A DNA stretch of 64,000 nt, taken from Kitasatospora phosalacinea. Lineage in GTDB: Bacteria > Actinomycetota > Actinomycetes > Streptomycetales > Streptomycetaceae. The translations under genes and the position numbers were made by a program. The stretch spans positions 62,001 through 126,000 of the forward strand of contig NZ_JNYE01000006.1 in the NCBI RefSeq assembly GCF_000717185.1. Reading direction: 5' to 3'. Below the pieces are notes generated by a model. The model was not told the origin of the DNA, made no database searches, and saw only the letters and a program-made list of their open reading frames with translations. Shown here piece by piece: positions 1-7,930 of this stretch (position 1 is its first letter; each line of letters opens with the position of its first letter).

Positions 1-403
1 CGACTCCGGCATGTCCGGAACCGCGGTGGAGCTCGGCAGGCTGCTGGTCTCGCTGCCGACGGTGACCGGCTCTTCACCAGCGATGGACTCCGACAGCGGC
101 TGGTCGGACACGTGAACGCCGGGGTGGCCCGGCTGGGCAACCGGCGGCCACGAGGCCGCCGGAACAGGCAGGTTGGGCAGGTTGGACGTGGGGGTGATGG
201 GGGACTCCAGACTGCGGTGCGGCGGCGAACCGCCGCACCGCTCAGGGGGCAAGGAAGGAGTGCCGCCTCGCCATTCGAGATGCGAACCGGGGCTGCGGCG
301 AGGACGGTACGACTGCGCGGAGCCAAGATCCACCGCACGGCGGCAAGCCAGCCGGCGGCAGACAGCAGCGCTCCTCGGCTCAGATGCGGTGAGGCGGGTG
401 CGA
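1..403. other. Left-edge stretch without a confident gene
   Basis: No gene can be supported here. A plus-strand frame runs in from the left edge and stops at 113-115, and a minus-strand GTG at 111-109 opens a frame running off the left edge (V-S-D-Q-P-L-S-E-S). Either could be the end or start of a gene outside the window, but neither shows a recognisable domain or a convincing ribosome site. From 116 to 403 I see no coding pattern; it is the region 3' of the excisionase-like gene inside the integrated element. Confidence 0.4.
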
Positions 404-616
404 TCAGGCGGCCTGGTCGGCGCTCTGGCTGTCGAGCCAGGCTTCCACCTCCGTCCAGCGGTAGCGCAGGTGCCGGCCGACCTTGATCGCCGTCGGGCCC
501 TGGCCGCGGTGGCGCCAGGCGTAGACGGTCCCCAGCGGGACACCGAGGTACGCGGCGAGCTCCTCGGCACTGGCCAGCGGACGGCGATCGGCGGTGGCAC
601 GGGAAATCTTGGACAA
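404..616 (-). CDS. Excisionase-like helix-turn-helix DNA-binding protein
   Basis: A 70-residue protein that is almost entirely one MerR/excisionase-type winged-helix domain (SAEELAAYLGVPLGTVYAWR, then GPTAIKVGRHLRYR and EVEAWLDSQ). This is the helix-turn-helix 17 / Xis architecture used by actinobacterial integrative elements to bend DNA and drive excision. The start is set at a TTG (complement of 614-616) because GGAG lies 5 nt upstream; longer frames to 829 are proline-rich and not domain-like. It points away from the integrase at 1216, with about 600 bp between, whereas most actinobacterial xis and int genes are adjacent and co-oriented. It may instead be a small transcriptional regulator of the element. 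Confidence 0.75.
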   Translation of the reverse strand: MSKISRATADRRPLASAEELAAYLGVPLGTVYAWRHRGQGPTAIKVGRHLRYRWTEVEAWLDSQSADQAA

Positions 617-1215
617 GAGGTCTCCGGAGGGTAGGGGATAAGGGGAATTCGGGCAGGTCGGCGAAGGCCCGCGAGGGGCAGGTGCGTTTCCGTGCAGAGA
701 GAAGTCTGCGCGCGGCCCGGCCGGAAACCTAAAAAGGACCCCAGCCCGCCTTCCTGCGACCCCGGGCGGAGTCGTGGCCTGCCCGGCGGGGCGACGTGCG
801 AAGCATTCTCCATGCGACCCGGCTCGCAACCTAAAACGGCCCCGGATCGGCTCACCGACCGCCTCCGAGGGCAGAGGTCCGCCCAGCCTTCACGGCTCTA
901 CAGCAGGCCATGTGCAAGCTCGACCGCGTCTTGCTGCGGATCAGCGCCACGATCGCGCCCGCCACGCGAACGCGCTGCTGAATACCTGGGACGATCCGGC
1001 ACGATCGGACACTATCGGGCACGGAAATCGCCGTACGGGAAACTCGCACTTGACAATCGGCTGCCACTCGATCAATATCCATCACCCCGCCAAGAGCAGG
1101 TGCTGAGAGCGCTTCTGCCTGCGCGGTCCATTCGGCGGCCAGGCCTTCCCGCCGCCACCTCATCCGACTGCCGGCCAAAGGCCGTAATTCCCCTTACCCC
1201 GACCCAAGGAGCCGA
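617..1215. other. Divergent control region between excisionase and integrase genes
   Basis: About 600 bp with no supportable gene lie between the divergent excisionase-like and integrase genes. It contains two loosely related copies of an ACCTAAAA element (near 728-740 and 831-841) and the three-iteron array at 994-1023. It presumably carries both promoters and binding sites for the recombination proteins; that role is inferred from position only. Confidence 0.4.
994..1023. repeat. Three tandem 10-bp iterons
   Basis: ATCCGGCACG, ATCGGACACT and ATCGGGCACG follow one another without gaps. The 10-bp period would place each copy on the same face of the helix. The array lies about 190 bp before the integrase start, so it is a candidate binding site for the excisionase-like protein, the integrase arm domain or a repressor. 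Confidence 0.6.
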
Positions 1216-2535
1216 ATGGCGACCGTTTACGACACCTGGCACAAGACCCACCCCCGCCCCACCGACAAGCCCTGCCGTGAGCACAAGGGCAAGTACCCCA
1301 CCGCCGACCACGGCAAGGGCAAGCGCTGGCAGGTCCGCTACCGCGACCCCAGCGGCGAGCAGCGCAAGCTCAACTTCGCCCGGCGGGCCGACGCCGACGC
1401 GGAGGCTTCGCGCCTCGACAACGACCTCAACCGCGGGGCCTACATCGACCCCACCCTCGGCAAGGAGACGTTCCGCGAGGTCGGCGAGCGGTGGCGCGCG
1501 AGCGCCGTCCACGGGTCGAGCACCGTAGAGCGCGTCGATCGGGCGCTTCGCCTGCACATCTACCCGATCCTCGGCGACGGGGCCATCGCGGGCTTCAAGA
1601 CCTCGGAGATCCAGGCGTGGGTCAAGGACCGCTCGAAGATCCTGGCGCCGTCGACCCTGCGGGTGCACTACAGCTACGTGACCGCGATCTTTCGCGTAGC
1701 GGAGCTCGACCGCCAGATCCCGTTCAACCCGACGAAGGGGGTGAAGCTGCCACCCCCGCCGCGCAAGGAGATCGTCCCGCTCGCCGTCGAGGTCGTGGCT
1801 GCCCTGGTCGACGCTGCTCCCGGCTGGTACCGGGTGCTGCTGCTACTGGCGGCGGCCTCGGGACTGCGTCAGGGCGAGCTGTTCGGACTCGAGCTGGAGC
1901 ACATCGACTTCAAGCGCGGCACGGTCCAGGTGAAGCAACAAGTGGTCGGCCCTGATCGGGGCGAGCCGTACCTTGCGCCGCCCAAGACCCACGAGAGCTA
2001 CCGGACGGTCCCGGTGGCCAAGCCCGCGATGGACGCGCTGGCGGCGCATCTGGAGAAGTACCCGGCTCGCCGGGTCGATATCGAGGACCGCACCGACCCG
2101 CGCCCCTCCAAGTGGAAGCGGCGCAAGGCGCTGCTCGTCTTCACCAACGAGCGCGGTGAGGCGATCCGCCGTGCGGCCTGGGCGTCGGTGTGGGAGACCC
2201 TCGTGCGGGTTGCCGACAAGGCCCTGCGGAAGCAGTACGAGGGCGCGCTCAAGAGTTGGGAGCGCCGTGGCCGGCTGGCCGACGCGGAGCCGACGCTCCG
2301 CCAGGTGCCGGACGACGCCACGATGCACGACCTCCGGCACTTCTACGCCTCGGTGCTGATCAAGCACCGCGAGAGCGTGAAGACGGTGCAGAAGCGGCTC
2401 GGCCACGCCAAGCCGTCGATCACGCTCAACACCTACACGCACCTGTGGCCGGACGAGGAGGACACGACGAGGGCTGCGATCGAGGCGGCCTTCAGTGCTG
2501 TGCCCTCGCTAACTCTTTCCGGCATGAGGACGTGA
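1216..2535 (+). CDS. Tyrosine site-specific integrase of an integrated element
   Basis: A 439-residue phage/ICE-type tyrosine recombinase. Residues 1-75 form an arm-binding-like N-terminal part (WQVRYRDPSGEQRKLNF). Residues 80-170 are a SAM-like core-binding domain, and residues 185-420 are the catalytic domain. The catalytic set is visible: R218 (SGLRQGEL), H371 and R374 (HDLRHFYAS), H397 (LGHAKPSITLNTY) and nucleophile Y407. AAGGAG lies 4 nt before the ATG. The enzyme would integrate and excise the element whose body lies to the left of the window. Its 3' end contains a sequence that recurs at 4877-4894, a possible attachment-site signature. Length and motifs are complete, so it is probably functional. 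Confidence 0.93.
   Translation: MATVYDTWHKTHPRPTDKPCREHKGKYPTADHGKGKRWQVRYRDPSGEQRKLNFARRADADAEASRLDNDLNRGAYIDPTLGKETFREVGERWRASAVHGSSTVERVDRALRLHIYPILGDGAIAGFKTSEIQAWVKDRSKILAPSTLRVHYSYVTAIFRVAELDRQIPFNPTKGVKLPPPPRKEIVPLAVEVVAALVDAAPGWYRVLLLLAAASGLRQGELFGLELEHIDFKRGTVQVKQQVVGPDRGEPYLAPPKTHESYRTVPVAKPAMDALAAHLEKYPARRVDIEDRTDPRPSKWKRRKALLVFTNERGEAIRRAAWASVWETLVRVADKALRKQYEGALKSWERRGRLADAEPTLRQVPDDATMHDLRHFYASVLIKHRESVKTVQKRLGHAKPSITLNTYTHLWPDEEDTTRAAIEAAFSAVPSLTLSGMRT
2491..2508 (+). repeat. att-like repeat at the 3' end of the integrase gene (copy 1)
   Basis: TTCAGTGCTGTGCCCTCG lies within the last codons of the integrase gene and matches 16 of 18 positions at 4877-4894. Weaker similarity extends about 20 bp upstream in both copies. 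Attachment sites commonly sit at or near the 3' end of int, so this may be part of an att site. A relic of a second integrase gene end is the other reading. Confidence 0.45.
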
Positions 2536-2542
2536 GCGGGCT

Positions 2543-4720
2543 CTACCCAGCCGCTTCCGAGTTGGGCCGGAAGCGCTCGATCCGGTCCCGCACGGAGGAC
2601 AGGTGGATCTGCTCTGGACGGCCGGCGAAGAGATAGAACAACGACTCCGGAACGTAGCCTGGCCGACGGAACCAGTTGCGCACCTGGTCTCCTCGGCCCT
2701 GTTCATCAGCGATCTCTCCTAGGACCTTTTCGGTGTCCGCGTAGATGTGGGCGAGACGTATCTGCCCTGCCGACCGGTGGAGCATGAACTCCTGTAGCGG
2801 AGGCAGACCACTTGGCCCCGGTGTCCTGCCCCATTCCCTAAGCGCGGGCGTGGCCGTGAGGATGTCGTTGATGACATTGGAGGTTTGGACGTGGTGCCAC
2901 ACCTCCAACAGCGTCGCGCTTCGGCCTGGGTTGACCACGTGATCGGCAAGGTTGGCCAGTAGCCGACCCATGAGCATCAGATTGCGGCGGACATCGACTG
3001 GCACCTGCGTTCCGAGTACGGCCAGTGCGCCCTCGCGGAGCAAGAGGTCGGCAATGCTGACGACGCCGGCACCACGAGGGGCAACGTGGCAGGCACTGAG
3101 CAGGATGACCGGCGGTGACTTCTCCAAGCCAAGCTCGACGTACGGCTGACCCCCAATGACGAGGGCCGCTGCGGCGCCTGCAATCGTGCCATGGGCACTG
3201 ATGATCAGGATGTCCGGGTTGTGCTCCCTCACAGCCCGGCGAAGCGCTTCCAACGACAGGGTGTCTGCCAGATGGAGTGTGAGGCCCTCAACGTTGGCGT
3301 TCCTCTGCTGCACAAACGTCCAGCCACGTCGGGATTCCGCTCCGACGGGGTCGCTCGCGGGAATGCACTCGGCTACCAGCACGCTGATGCGATTGTTCCA
3401 GTCGACGATGGGCGAAGTGGCAGCTCTCTGGACCGTACGGGTTAGCGGGAGTAGTGGCTCGTAAGTGATGGGCAGGCGAGCTGCCAGCGGGGCGGTGTCC
3501 CCAGGCATGGTTACGAGGCCCAGCGGGAAGTTGGAGAAGATCGTCAAGGAGGAGGCGCTACGGACCGTCTCGACGACGGCCTCGGTGAGCAATGGCCTGA
3601 CGGCGGCGTCGAACCTGCTTAGCAGTTTCCGTACCGAGCGTGGACGATCTTGGGTTGCATCCCTGAAGTGCCTCTCCAACTGTGCGAGGAGGGTGAACGC
3701 AGTCGGGGGAACGGACGGCATCATCAGGCCTGGACCCCCGTTGGCGACTGCCCGGCGGGTGAGAACGAACTCCATCGCGGCCCGTTCGAGCAGGGCGTCA
3801 GGCCGCTCCCCGATCCTGGGCGACCAGGTGTCGTCTACATCAAGATCAGCCATCGGGCGCAATTGCGCCCTCAGCTGGGCAGGGTAGGCGCGGCGGACGT
3901 AGGCGGGAGGCACGCCGGGAAGGGCTAGAGATGCGGAAATTTGCCGGTGGCTGGCCGTCTCCCTGACAGCCTCGGCGAGGTTCAGATCCGGCGACTCGAA
4001 TGATTCCCCTCGACGGTCCAGCTCTGCTGCGGCAGCGACGAACAGGCGATCATGGATGGATCGGCGAACCAACGCGACAGGTTGGGCGTCGGGTTCGGGC
4101 TGTTCGGATGGCCGACCGAGTCTGCGCATCAGCAGGCGGTGCGGTAGATCTACAGCAGCTAGATCGAGGCGGCGGGTGAGCGCTGGCACGCCTCCCAACA
4201 TGGGTCTACCGAACGAGAACCGCTCGTGGATGGCTCCCCAGTGGGCGTTGATGCTGTCGTCTGACAGGGCAGAGACGGGCGAGGCCGGCAGCACGAAGTT
4301 GAGGTCGCCAGCACGCTTTGCGGTCCGGTCGAGCAGGTGGTCGGGGCACACTGCGAGAACTGGTTGCCACAGAGGGCCGAGGGCGCGCTTCTCGAAGAGG
4401 TCGATGGGCATGAGCAGGATGTTGTGGCCCATCGAGAGCTGATGCGTTCCTTGCAGCAGCCAAGGCTCCATCTCAACCAGGTCAAGACGAGACTGGGGCA
4501 GATGGAGGCAGTACCACAGGCCCGGAAGCGCTGTAGCGACATCGCGTGCCAGGCCGTGAGGTATGGCTGTGTCCGCAGCGCTGTTGAGTGGTGCCGATAT
4601 GACGGGGGGCTCGTGGACGGACTCGCCGCCATCAGGTTCGAACACCGCGCAGTACAGGAACGGTTGATGGATCGTTGGCTCCTGCTCCGCTGTCACCCCG
4701 GGAGGGTACCGCGACCGCAT
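2543..4720 (-). CDS. CHAT-domain caspase-like peptidase
   Basis: A 725-residue protein whose C-terminal half (about 430-640) is a CHAT domain, the clan CD caspase/separase-like cysteine peptidase fold. The catalytic pair is visible as H510 in ILIISAHG and C544 in LLSACH, each after a hydrophobic strand as the family requires. Residues 1-430 match no family I recognise; there is no transmembrane segment, signal peptide or TPR pattern. CHAT peptidases are frequent effectors of bacterial immunity and programmed cell death, where they cleave partner proteins such as gasdermins. No partner gene is adjacent here. It converges on the integrase with only 7 bp between stops and lies between two att-like repeats, so it is probably cargo of a mobile element. 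The ATG start has only a weak AGG upstream. Confidence 0.85.
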   Translation of the reverse strand: MRSRYPPGVTAEQEPTIHQPFLYCAVFEPDGGESVHEPPVISAPLNSAADTAIPHGLARDVATALPGLWYCLHLPQSRLDLVEMEPWLLQGTHQLSMGHNILLMPIDLFEKRALGPLWQPVLAVCPDHLLDRTAKRAGDLNFVLPASPVSALSDDSINAHWGAIHERFSFGRPMLGGVPALTRRLDLAAVDLPHRLLMRRLGRPSEQPEPDAQPVALVRRSIHDRLFVAAAAELDRRGESFESPDLNLAEAVRETASHRQISASLALPGVPPAYVRRAYPAQLRAQLRPMADLDVDDTWSPRIGERPDALLERAAMEFVLTRRAVANGGPGLMMPSVPPTAFTLLAQLERHFRDATQDRPRSVRKLLSRFDAAVRPLLTEAVVETVRSASSLTIFSNFPLGLVTMPGDTAPLAARLPITYEPLLPLTRTVQRAATSPIVDWNNRISVLVAECIPASDPVGAESRRGWTFVQQRNANVEGLTLHLADTLSLEALRRAVREHNPDILIISAHGTIAGAAAALVIGGQPYVELGLEKSPPVILLSACHVAPRGAGVVSIADLLLREGALAVLGTQVPVDVRRNLMLMGRLLANLADHVVNPGRSATLLEVWHHVQTSNVINDILTATPALREWGRTPGPSGLPPLQEFMLHRSAGQIRLAHIYADTEKVLGEIADEQGRGDQVRNWFRRPGYVPESLFYLFAGRPEQIHLSSVRDRIERFRPNSEAAG

Positions 4721-4876
4721 TGCCTGGCTGCGGGCTTCGATTGATCACGTCAGCGCTGCTGCGATGATCCGCAAGGGAGGTGCAGCCCCGGGTGTTCACC
4801 CGGCGCACCATCGGAATCGCGCGGTGAGGTTCCGGCGCACAGGAGAGGCGCATCGAGGGCGCTGATCTTGGCTGGC

Positions 4877-4904
4877 TTCAGCGTTGTGCCCTCGATGTGC
4901 CCTC
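4877..4904 (+). repeat. att-like repeat (copy 2) with an 11-bp-phased duplication
   Basis: Positions 4877-4894 repeat the integrase-end sequence at 2491-2508 with two mismatches. The nonamer TGTGCCCTC occurs twice here (4885-4893 and 4896-4904), 11 bp apart. The plus-strand frame across it stays open to a stop next to the yajQ end, as if it were the tail of a second, deleted integrase gene. It sits in the 226-bp gap between the CHAT gene and yajQ, close to where the chromosomal genes resume. Confidence 0.45.
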
Positions 4905-4946
4905 CCAGGCCGAAAAGCTAGCGTTTCCGCAGGTCAGCGGGGTTTG

Positions 4947-5435
4947 CTAGCGGTAGTTGACGTACTGGATCGCGAAGTCCAGGTCCTTGCCCTTGAGCAG
5001 GGCCTGCACGGCCTGCAGGTCGTCGCGCGACTTCGAGCTGACCCGCAGCTCGTCGCCCTGGACCTGCGCCTTGACGCCCTTCGGGCCCTCGTCGCGGATG
5101 ATCTTCGCGACCTTCTTGGCATCCTCGGTGGTGATGCCTTCCTTGATGTCGGCGAAGATCTTGTACTCCTTGCCGGACAGCTGCGGCTCCGCCGCGTCCA
5201 GCGCCTTCAGCGACAGCCCGCGCTTCACGAACTTGGTCTGCAGCACGTCCAGGATCGCCCGGACCCGCTCCTCGCCGTTGGCCTTCATCTCGATCTTCTC
5301 GCCGGACCGCTTGATCTCGGCGCCCACGTTCTTGAAGTCGAACCGGGTGGCGATCTCGCGGGAGGTCTGGTTGATCGCGTTGTCGACCTCCTGCCACTCG
5401 ACCTTCGAGACGATGTCGAAACTGGAGTCGGCCAT
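4947..5435 (-). CDS. yajQ: YajQ family nucleotide-binding protein
   Basis: A 162-residue member of the UPF0234/YajQ family, complete and of normal length. It begins with the family signature [10 protein letters not shown] and ends with the conserved [10 protein letters not shown]. The fold is two RNP-like alpha/beta repeats (about 1-90 and 91-162). YajQ proteins bind cyclic di-GMP in Xanthomonas and GTP/tRNA in other bacteria; the ligand in actinomycetes is not established. AAGGAG precedes the ATG. It is a monocistronic chromosomal gene upstream of and divergent from tRNA-Tyr, and it marks the chromosomal side of the left-edge mobile region. Confidence 0.95.
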   Translation of the reverse strand: MADSSFDIVSKVEWQEVDNAINQTSREIATRFDFKNVGAEIKRSGEKIEMKANGEERVRAILDVLQTKFVKRGLSLKALDAAEPQLSGKEYKIFADIKEGITTEDAKKVAKIIRDEGPKGVKAQVQGDELRVSSKSRDDLQAVQALLKGKDLDFAIQYVNYR

Positions 5436-5649
5436 GGGTGTTGGTCTCCTTGCACTACAGGCTGCACGGTCGCGCCGCCCGCCACCGGCGGGCGACGCCC
5501 AAGCCTATCCAGCACCCCGCGCCCCCGCCCGCAACGCCCGCGCGCCGACCTTGATCACGACGTGACGTAACCGAGTGGCGGACCACCCCCCCACATCAGG
5601 TATCGTTTACGACGTCGAACGGGGCAGTGCCCCGCGAGACACCATCCCT

Positions 5650-5730
5650 GGCTGGTTGCCCGAGCGGCCAAAGGGAGCAGACTGTAAATCTGTCGCGCAA
5701 GCTACGCAGGTTCGAACCCTGCACCAGCCA
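5650..5730 (+). tRNA. tRNA-Tyr (GTA)
   Basis: An 81-nt class II tRNA. The acceptor stem GGCTGGT pairs with ACCAGCC, discriminator A is at 5730, anticodon GTA is at 5684-5686 in an ACTGTAAAT loop context, there is a long variable arm, and the T arm reads CAGGTTCGAACCCTG. The 3' CCA is not encoded. A strong terminator follows at once, so it is transcribed alone. Confidence 0.96.
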
Positions 5731-5742
5731 CTGGATAGTGGA

Positions 5743-5780
5743 GAAGCCCCCGGGCTGCGGAGACGCAGCCGGGGGCTTCT
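5743..5780 (+). terminator. Intrinsic terminator of tRNA-Tyr
   Basis: A GAAGCCCCCGGGCTGC arm pairs with GCAGCCGGGGGCTTC around a 6-nt loop with one bulged base, followed by TTCGTC. It ends the tRNA-Tyr transcript. Confidence 0.85.
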
Positions 5781-5915
5781 TCGTCGTGCGCCGCGGCGGG
5801 CCCGCCGCCGGGCCCACCCGGAGGTGGCGGCCGGGAGCGGGACGTCGTCGCCGGGGGCGGCGGTGGCGAGCGGCCCCGGTCCGGGGCCGGGGTTTCGCGC
5901 GCGCGGGGGGGGGTG

Positions 5916-7172
5916 TCAGCCCGGGTGGTTCTGGCGGGGGAGGGCCAGGGTGACGGTGTCGGCGAACTCGCGGACGGCGCTGGTGCGGGAGACGATCCGG
6001 CCGCAGTGGACGACCAGGCGGGAGTGGCCGCCGGAGAGGGCGCCGGTCAGGCTGTCGCCGCGGACGGCGAGGAGTTCGGCGGGGAAGCCGGCGTCGACCC
6101 GGACGGGGGGGAGGCCGAGCGTGGTGCGGGCCTGGGTGGAGACGGCGTCGTAGGCGGCTTCGGGGGAGAGCGCGCCGCCCGCGGCGAGGAGTCGGGCGGT
6201 GTCCAGCGGGTCGGCCCGGCCGACCGGGTTGGAGGCGTCGCGGAGGGCCCCGGCACCGGCGGTGAGGGCGACCCGGGCCTGGGCGAACTCCCGTACCAGG
6301 GCGGGGCGCAGGCCGATCGGGCGGTCTTCGAGGCCGGTGCAGCTGCCGTTCTGCGGCAGGCAGACCACCCGGACGCCCGCGCCGGCCAGGACGTCCGCGC
6401 CGCCGGGCGGCAGGGCGCTGCACGGGCCGAGCGCGACCCGGGGCCGGTGCGGGGCGAGGGCGGCGACCAGGCGGGCGAGTTGGGCCCGGTCGGCGGCGTC
6501 GGTGTGCAGGTCGACCGGGCAGTCGGCCTCGGCCGCGGCCTCCAGCACGGCCCGGACGTAGCCGACCGGGTCCGGGTCGAGGTCGGGGCAGCCGCCGGCC
6601 GCGTCCGCGCCGAGCTTGAGCGCCTCCCGGAGCAGGGCCCGCCCGTCCGCCCCGGCCCGGCCGGTGAGCAGCCGGGGCATGGCGACCGCCTGCAGTTCGG
6701 CCAGCCCGCGCAGCGCCTGGCGGGCGGTGAGGACGGCCTCCAGCCGGTGCAGCCCGTGCACGTCGCCGATCCGGACGTGGGTGCGCTGGGCGGTGGCCCC
6801 GTAGCCGAGCGAGGTCAGTGCGGACTCGGTGACCCGGCGGACCAGTTCGGCCGGGCCGTCCTCCCCGGGTCCGGGCGGGGGTGCGGCGAACGCGCTGTCG
6901 TAGTGCCCGTGCGGTTCGGCGGGGGCGGGCAGCAGCAGGTAGCCGGACAGGTCGATCCGGGCGCCGGTGGTGACCGTCGGCTGCCCGGGCATCGCGGGCA
7001 GCGGCCCGAGGCTGCCGACCGTGCCGACGGCCTGGATCCGGTCCCCGCTGATCCGGACGTCCACCACCCGCCCGTCCAGCAGCCGGGCCCCGGTGAGCAG
7101 CAGCACCGGCCCGTGCCCGAGCGGGTTGGCGGACGGCGGCGGCTGGGCGCCGTCCTCGCTGCGTTCGCTCAT
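5916..7172 (-). CDS. Amidohydrolase-superfamily protein, cytosine-deaminase-like, probably catalytically impaired
   Basis: A 418-residue protein with the amidohydrolase layout: an N-terminal beta-sandwich strand (GPVLLLTGARLLDGRVVDVRISG), then a TIM barrel, then a C-terminal beta part (RLVVHCGRIV). It resembles cytosine deaminases most. H88 and H90 (PHGHYD) and H223 (DLHTD) remain. By manual alignment to E. coli CodA, the catalytic Glu (HCDE) is Ala226, the active-site His is absent around 249-252 (GPCSAL), and the metal Asp is Gly308 (GAGALRDASNP). It may therefore be a pseudoenzyme or a binding protein. The ATG at 7172 was chosen because GGAG lies 7 nt upstream; a longer frame to 7247 lacks a site. 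Confidence 0.75.
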   Translation of the reverse strand: MSERSEDGAQPPPSANPLGHGPVLLLTGARLLDGRVVDVRISGDRIQAVGTVGSLGPLPAMPGQPTVTTGARIDLSGYLLLPAPAEPHGHYDSAFAAPPPGPGEDGPAELVRRVTESALTSLGYGATAQRTHVRIGDVHGLHRLEAVLTARQALRGLAELQAVAMPRLLTGRAGADGRALLREALKLGADAAGGCPDLDPDPVGYVRAVLEAAAEADCPVDLHTDAADRAQLARLVAALAPHRPRVALGPCSALPPGGADVLAGAGVRVVCLPQNGSCTGLEDRPIGLRPALVREFAQARVALTAGAGALRDASNPVGRADPLDTARLLAAGGALSPEAAYDAVSTQARTTLGLPPVRVDAGFPAELLAVRGDSLTGALSGGHSRLVVHCGRIVSRTSAVREFADTVTLALPRQNHPG

Positions 7173-7443
7173 CGGCCCGCTCCTCCAGTCCCGTCGACCG
7201 CTCGGCGGCCCCGGGGCCCTGGACGGGGCGGTCGGCCTGCGGCGCACCCGTGGGAGGTCGTCCGAGGGGTCACGTGAGAGATCACTGACGGTCGAGCCTA
7301 GGCGGCGGGGAGCCGGGACGGTCGGACGTGGGCCGTCAGGACGTGTCGGGCGGGTTCCGGTTGCGGTGGAGGTCGAACGGGTGTCGGGTGACGGCCCGTC
7401 AGTGCGGGCCCGCCGACCTGCGGAGATCCGCGGCGGATACGGA
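7173..7443. other. Intergenic region upstream of the amidohydrolase gene
   Basis: Together with the promoter at 7444-7473, this is about 310 bp without a gene between the amidohydrolase start and tRNA-Thr. Apart from the ribosome site of the amidohydrolase gene at its left end, I see no further structure. Confidence 0.4.
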
Positions 7444-7473
7444 TTTCACCTCTGGCCCGGAACCGTGTAATCT
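7444..7473 (+). promoter_or_regulatory. Promoter of tRNA-Thr (and tRNA-Met)
   Basis: A TTTCAC -35 box and a TAATCT -10 box are separated by 18 bp. The expected start near 7480 is only a few bases before the mature tRNA-Thr 5' end at 7485, which suits a stable-RNA promoter. Confidence 0.7.
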
Positions 7474-7484
7474 CTTCCTCGTTC

Positions 7485-7557
7485 GCCCCTATAGCTCAGT
7501 CGGTAGAGCGTCTCCATGGTAAGGAGAAGGTCTGCGGTTCGATTCCGCATGGGGGCT
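7485..7557 (+). tRNA. tRNA-Thr (GGT)
   Basis: A 73-nt cloverleaf. Acceptor GCCCCTA pairs with TGGGGGC (one G-T pair), the anticodon loop is ATGGTAA with GGT at 7518-7520, the T arm is GCGGTTCGATTCCGC, and the discriminator is T at 7557. CCA is not encoded. tRNA-Met follows 41 nt later, probably on the same transcript. Confidence 0.95.
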
Positions 7558-7598
7558 CTGGTGAAAGGATCCCGCTCCGGTGGGGTTCCGATCATCAA

Positions 7599-7671
7599 AG
7601 CGGTGTAGCTCAGTTGGTAGAGCAAGCGGCTCATAATCGCTGTGTCACCGGTTCAAGTCCGGTCACCGCTA
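7599..7671 (+). tRNA. tRNA-Met (CAT), elongator type
   Basis: A 73-nt cloverleaf with acceptor AGCGGTG pairing with CACCGCT, anticodon CAT at 7632-7634 in loop CTCATAA, and T arm CCGGTTCAAGTCCGG. It lacks the three G-C pairs flanking the anticodon that mark an initiator tRNA and has a paired first acceptor position, so it is the elongator form. CCA is not encoded. Confidence 0.93.
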
Positions 7672-7682
7672 CCCCGCGTAGT

Positions 7683-7707
7683 CGATCGGGGGGATGACTC
7701 CCGATCG
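7683..7707 (+). terminator. Hairpin after tRNA-Met
   Basis: CGATCGGG and CCCGATCG form an 8-bp stem with a 9-nt loop, 11 nt after the tRNA. It probably terminates or processes the tRNA-Thr-Met transcript ahead of rpmG. Confidence 0.6.
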
Positions 7708-7754
7708 GCTACTCTTGTCTGTGTTCTTATTCATTGTCCAAGGAAGGCACTCCC

Positions 7755-7919
7755 GTGGCTGCCACCGATGTCCGCCCGAAGATCACGCTGGCCTGCGTGG
7801 AGTGCAAGGAGCGGAACTACATCACCAAGAAGAACCGGCGTAACGACCCGGACCGTCTTGAGATGAAGAAGCACTGCCCGCGTTGCAACTCTCACACGGC
7901 GCACCGCGAAACCCGCTGA
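7755..7919 (+). CDS. rpmG: 50S ribosomal protein L33, zinc-binding form
   Basis: A 54-residue L33 of the large ribosomal subunit. The paired CVEC and CPRC motifs form a zinc ribbon, so this is the C+ paralogue; actinomycetes usually also carry a zinc-free, Zur-regulated copy elsewhere. The GTG start was chosen because AAGGAAGG lies 7 nt upstream and the protein then begins [11 protein letters not shown] as in other L33 proteins. Its place between tRNA-Thr/Met and the MaoC pair is the order conserved from mycobacteria to streptomycetes. Confidence 0.96.
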   Translation: MAATDVRPKITLACVECKERNYITKKNRRNDPDRLEMKKHCPRCNSHTAHRETR

Positions 7920-7930
7920 CTTTGCCTCGT

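Noticed and set aside
2..115. Partial plus-strand gene ending at 115
   Set aside because: Only 37 codons are visible, there is no domain, and an equally good minus-strand frame covers the same bases; it is left as unassigned edge sequence.
692..1528. Plus-strand frame crossing the xis-int gap into the integrase gene
   Set aside because: The product is Pro/Ser/Arg low-complexity, overlaps the integrase in another frame and has no ribosome site.
5650..5730. tRNA-Tyr as the integration site of the left-edge element
   Set aside because: The tRNA lies over 3 kb from the integrase with yajQ between, and I see no second copy of its 3' end near the integrase.
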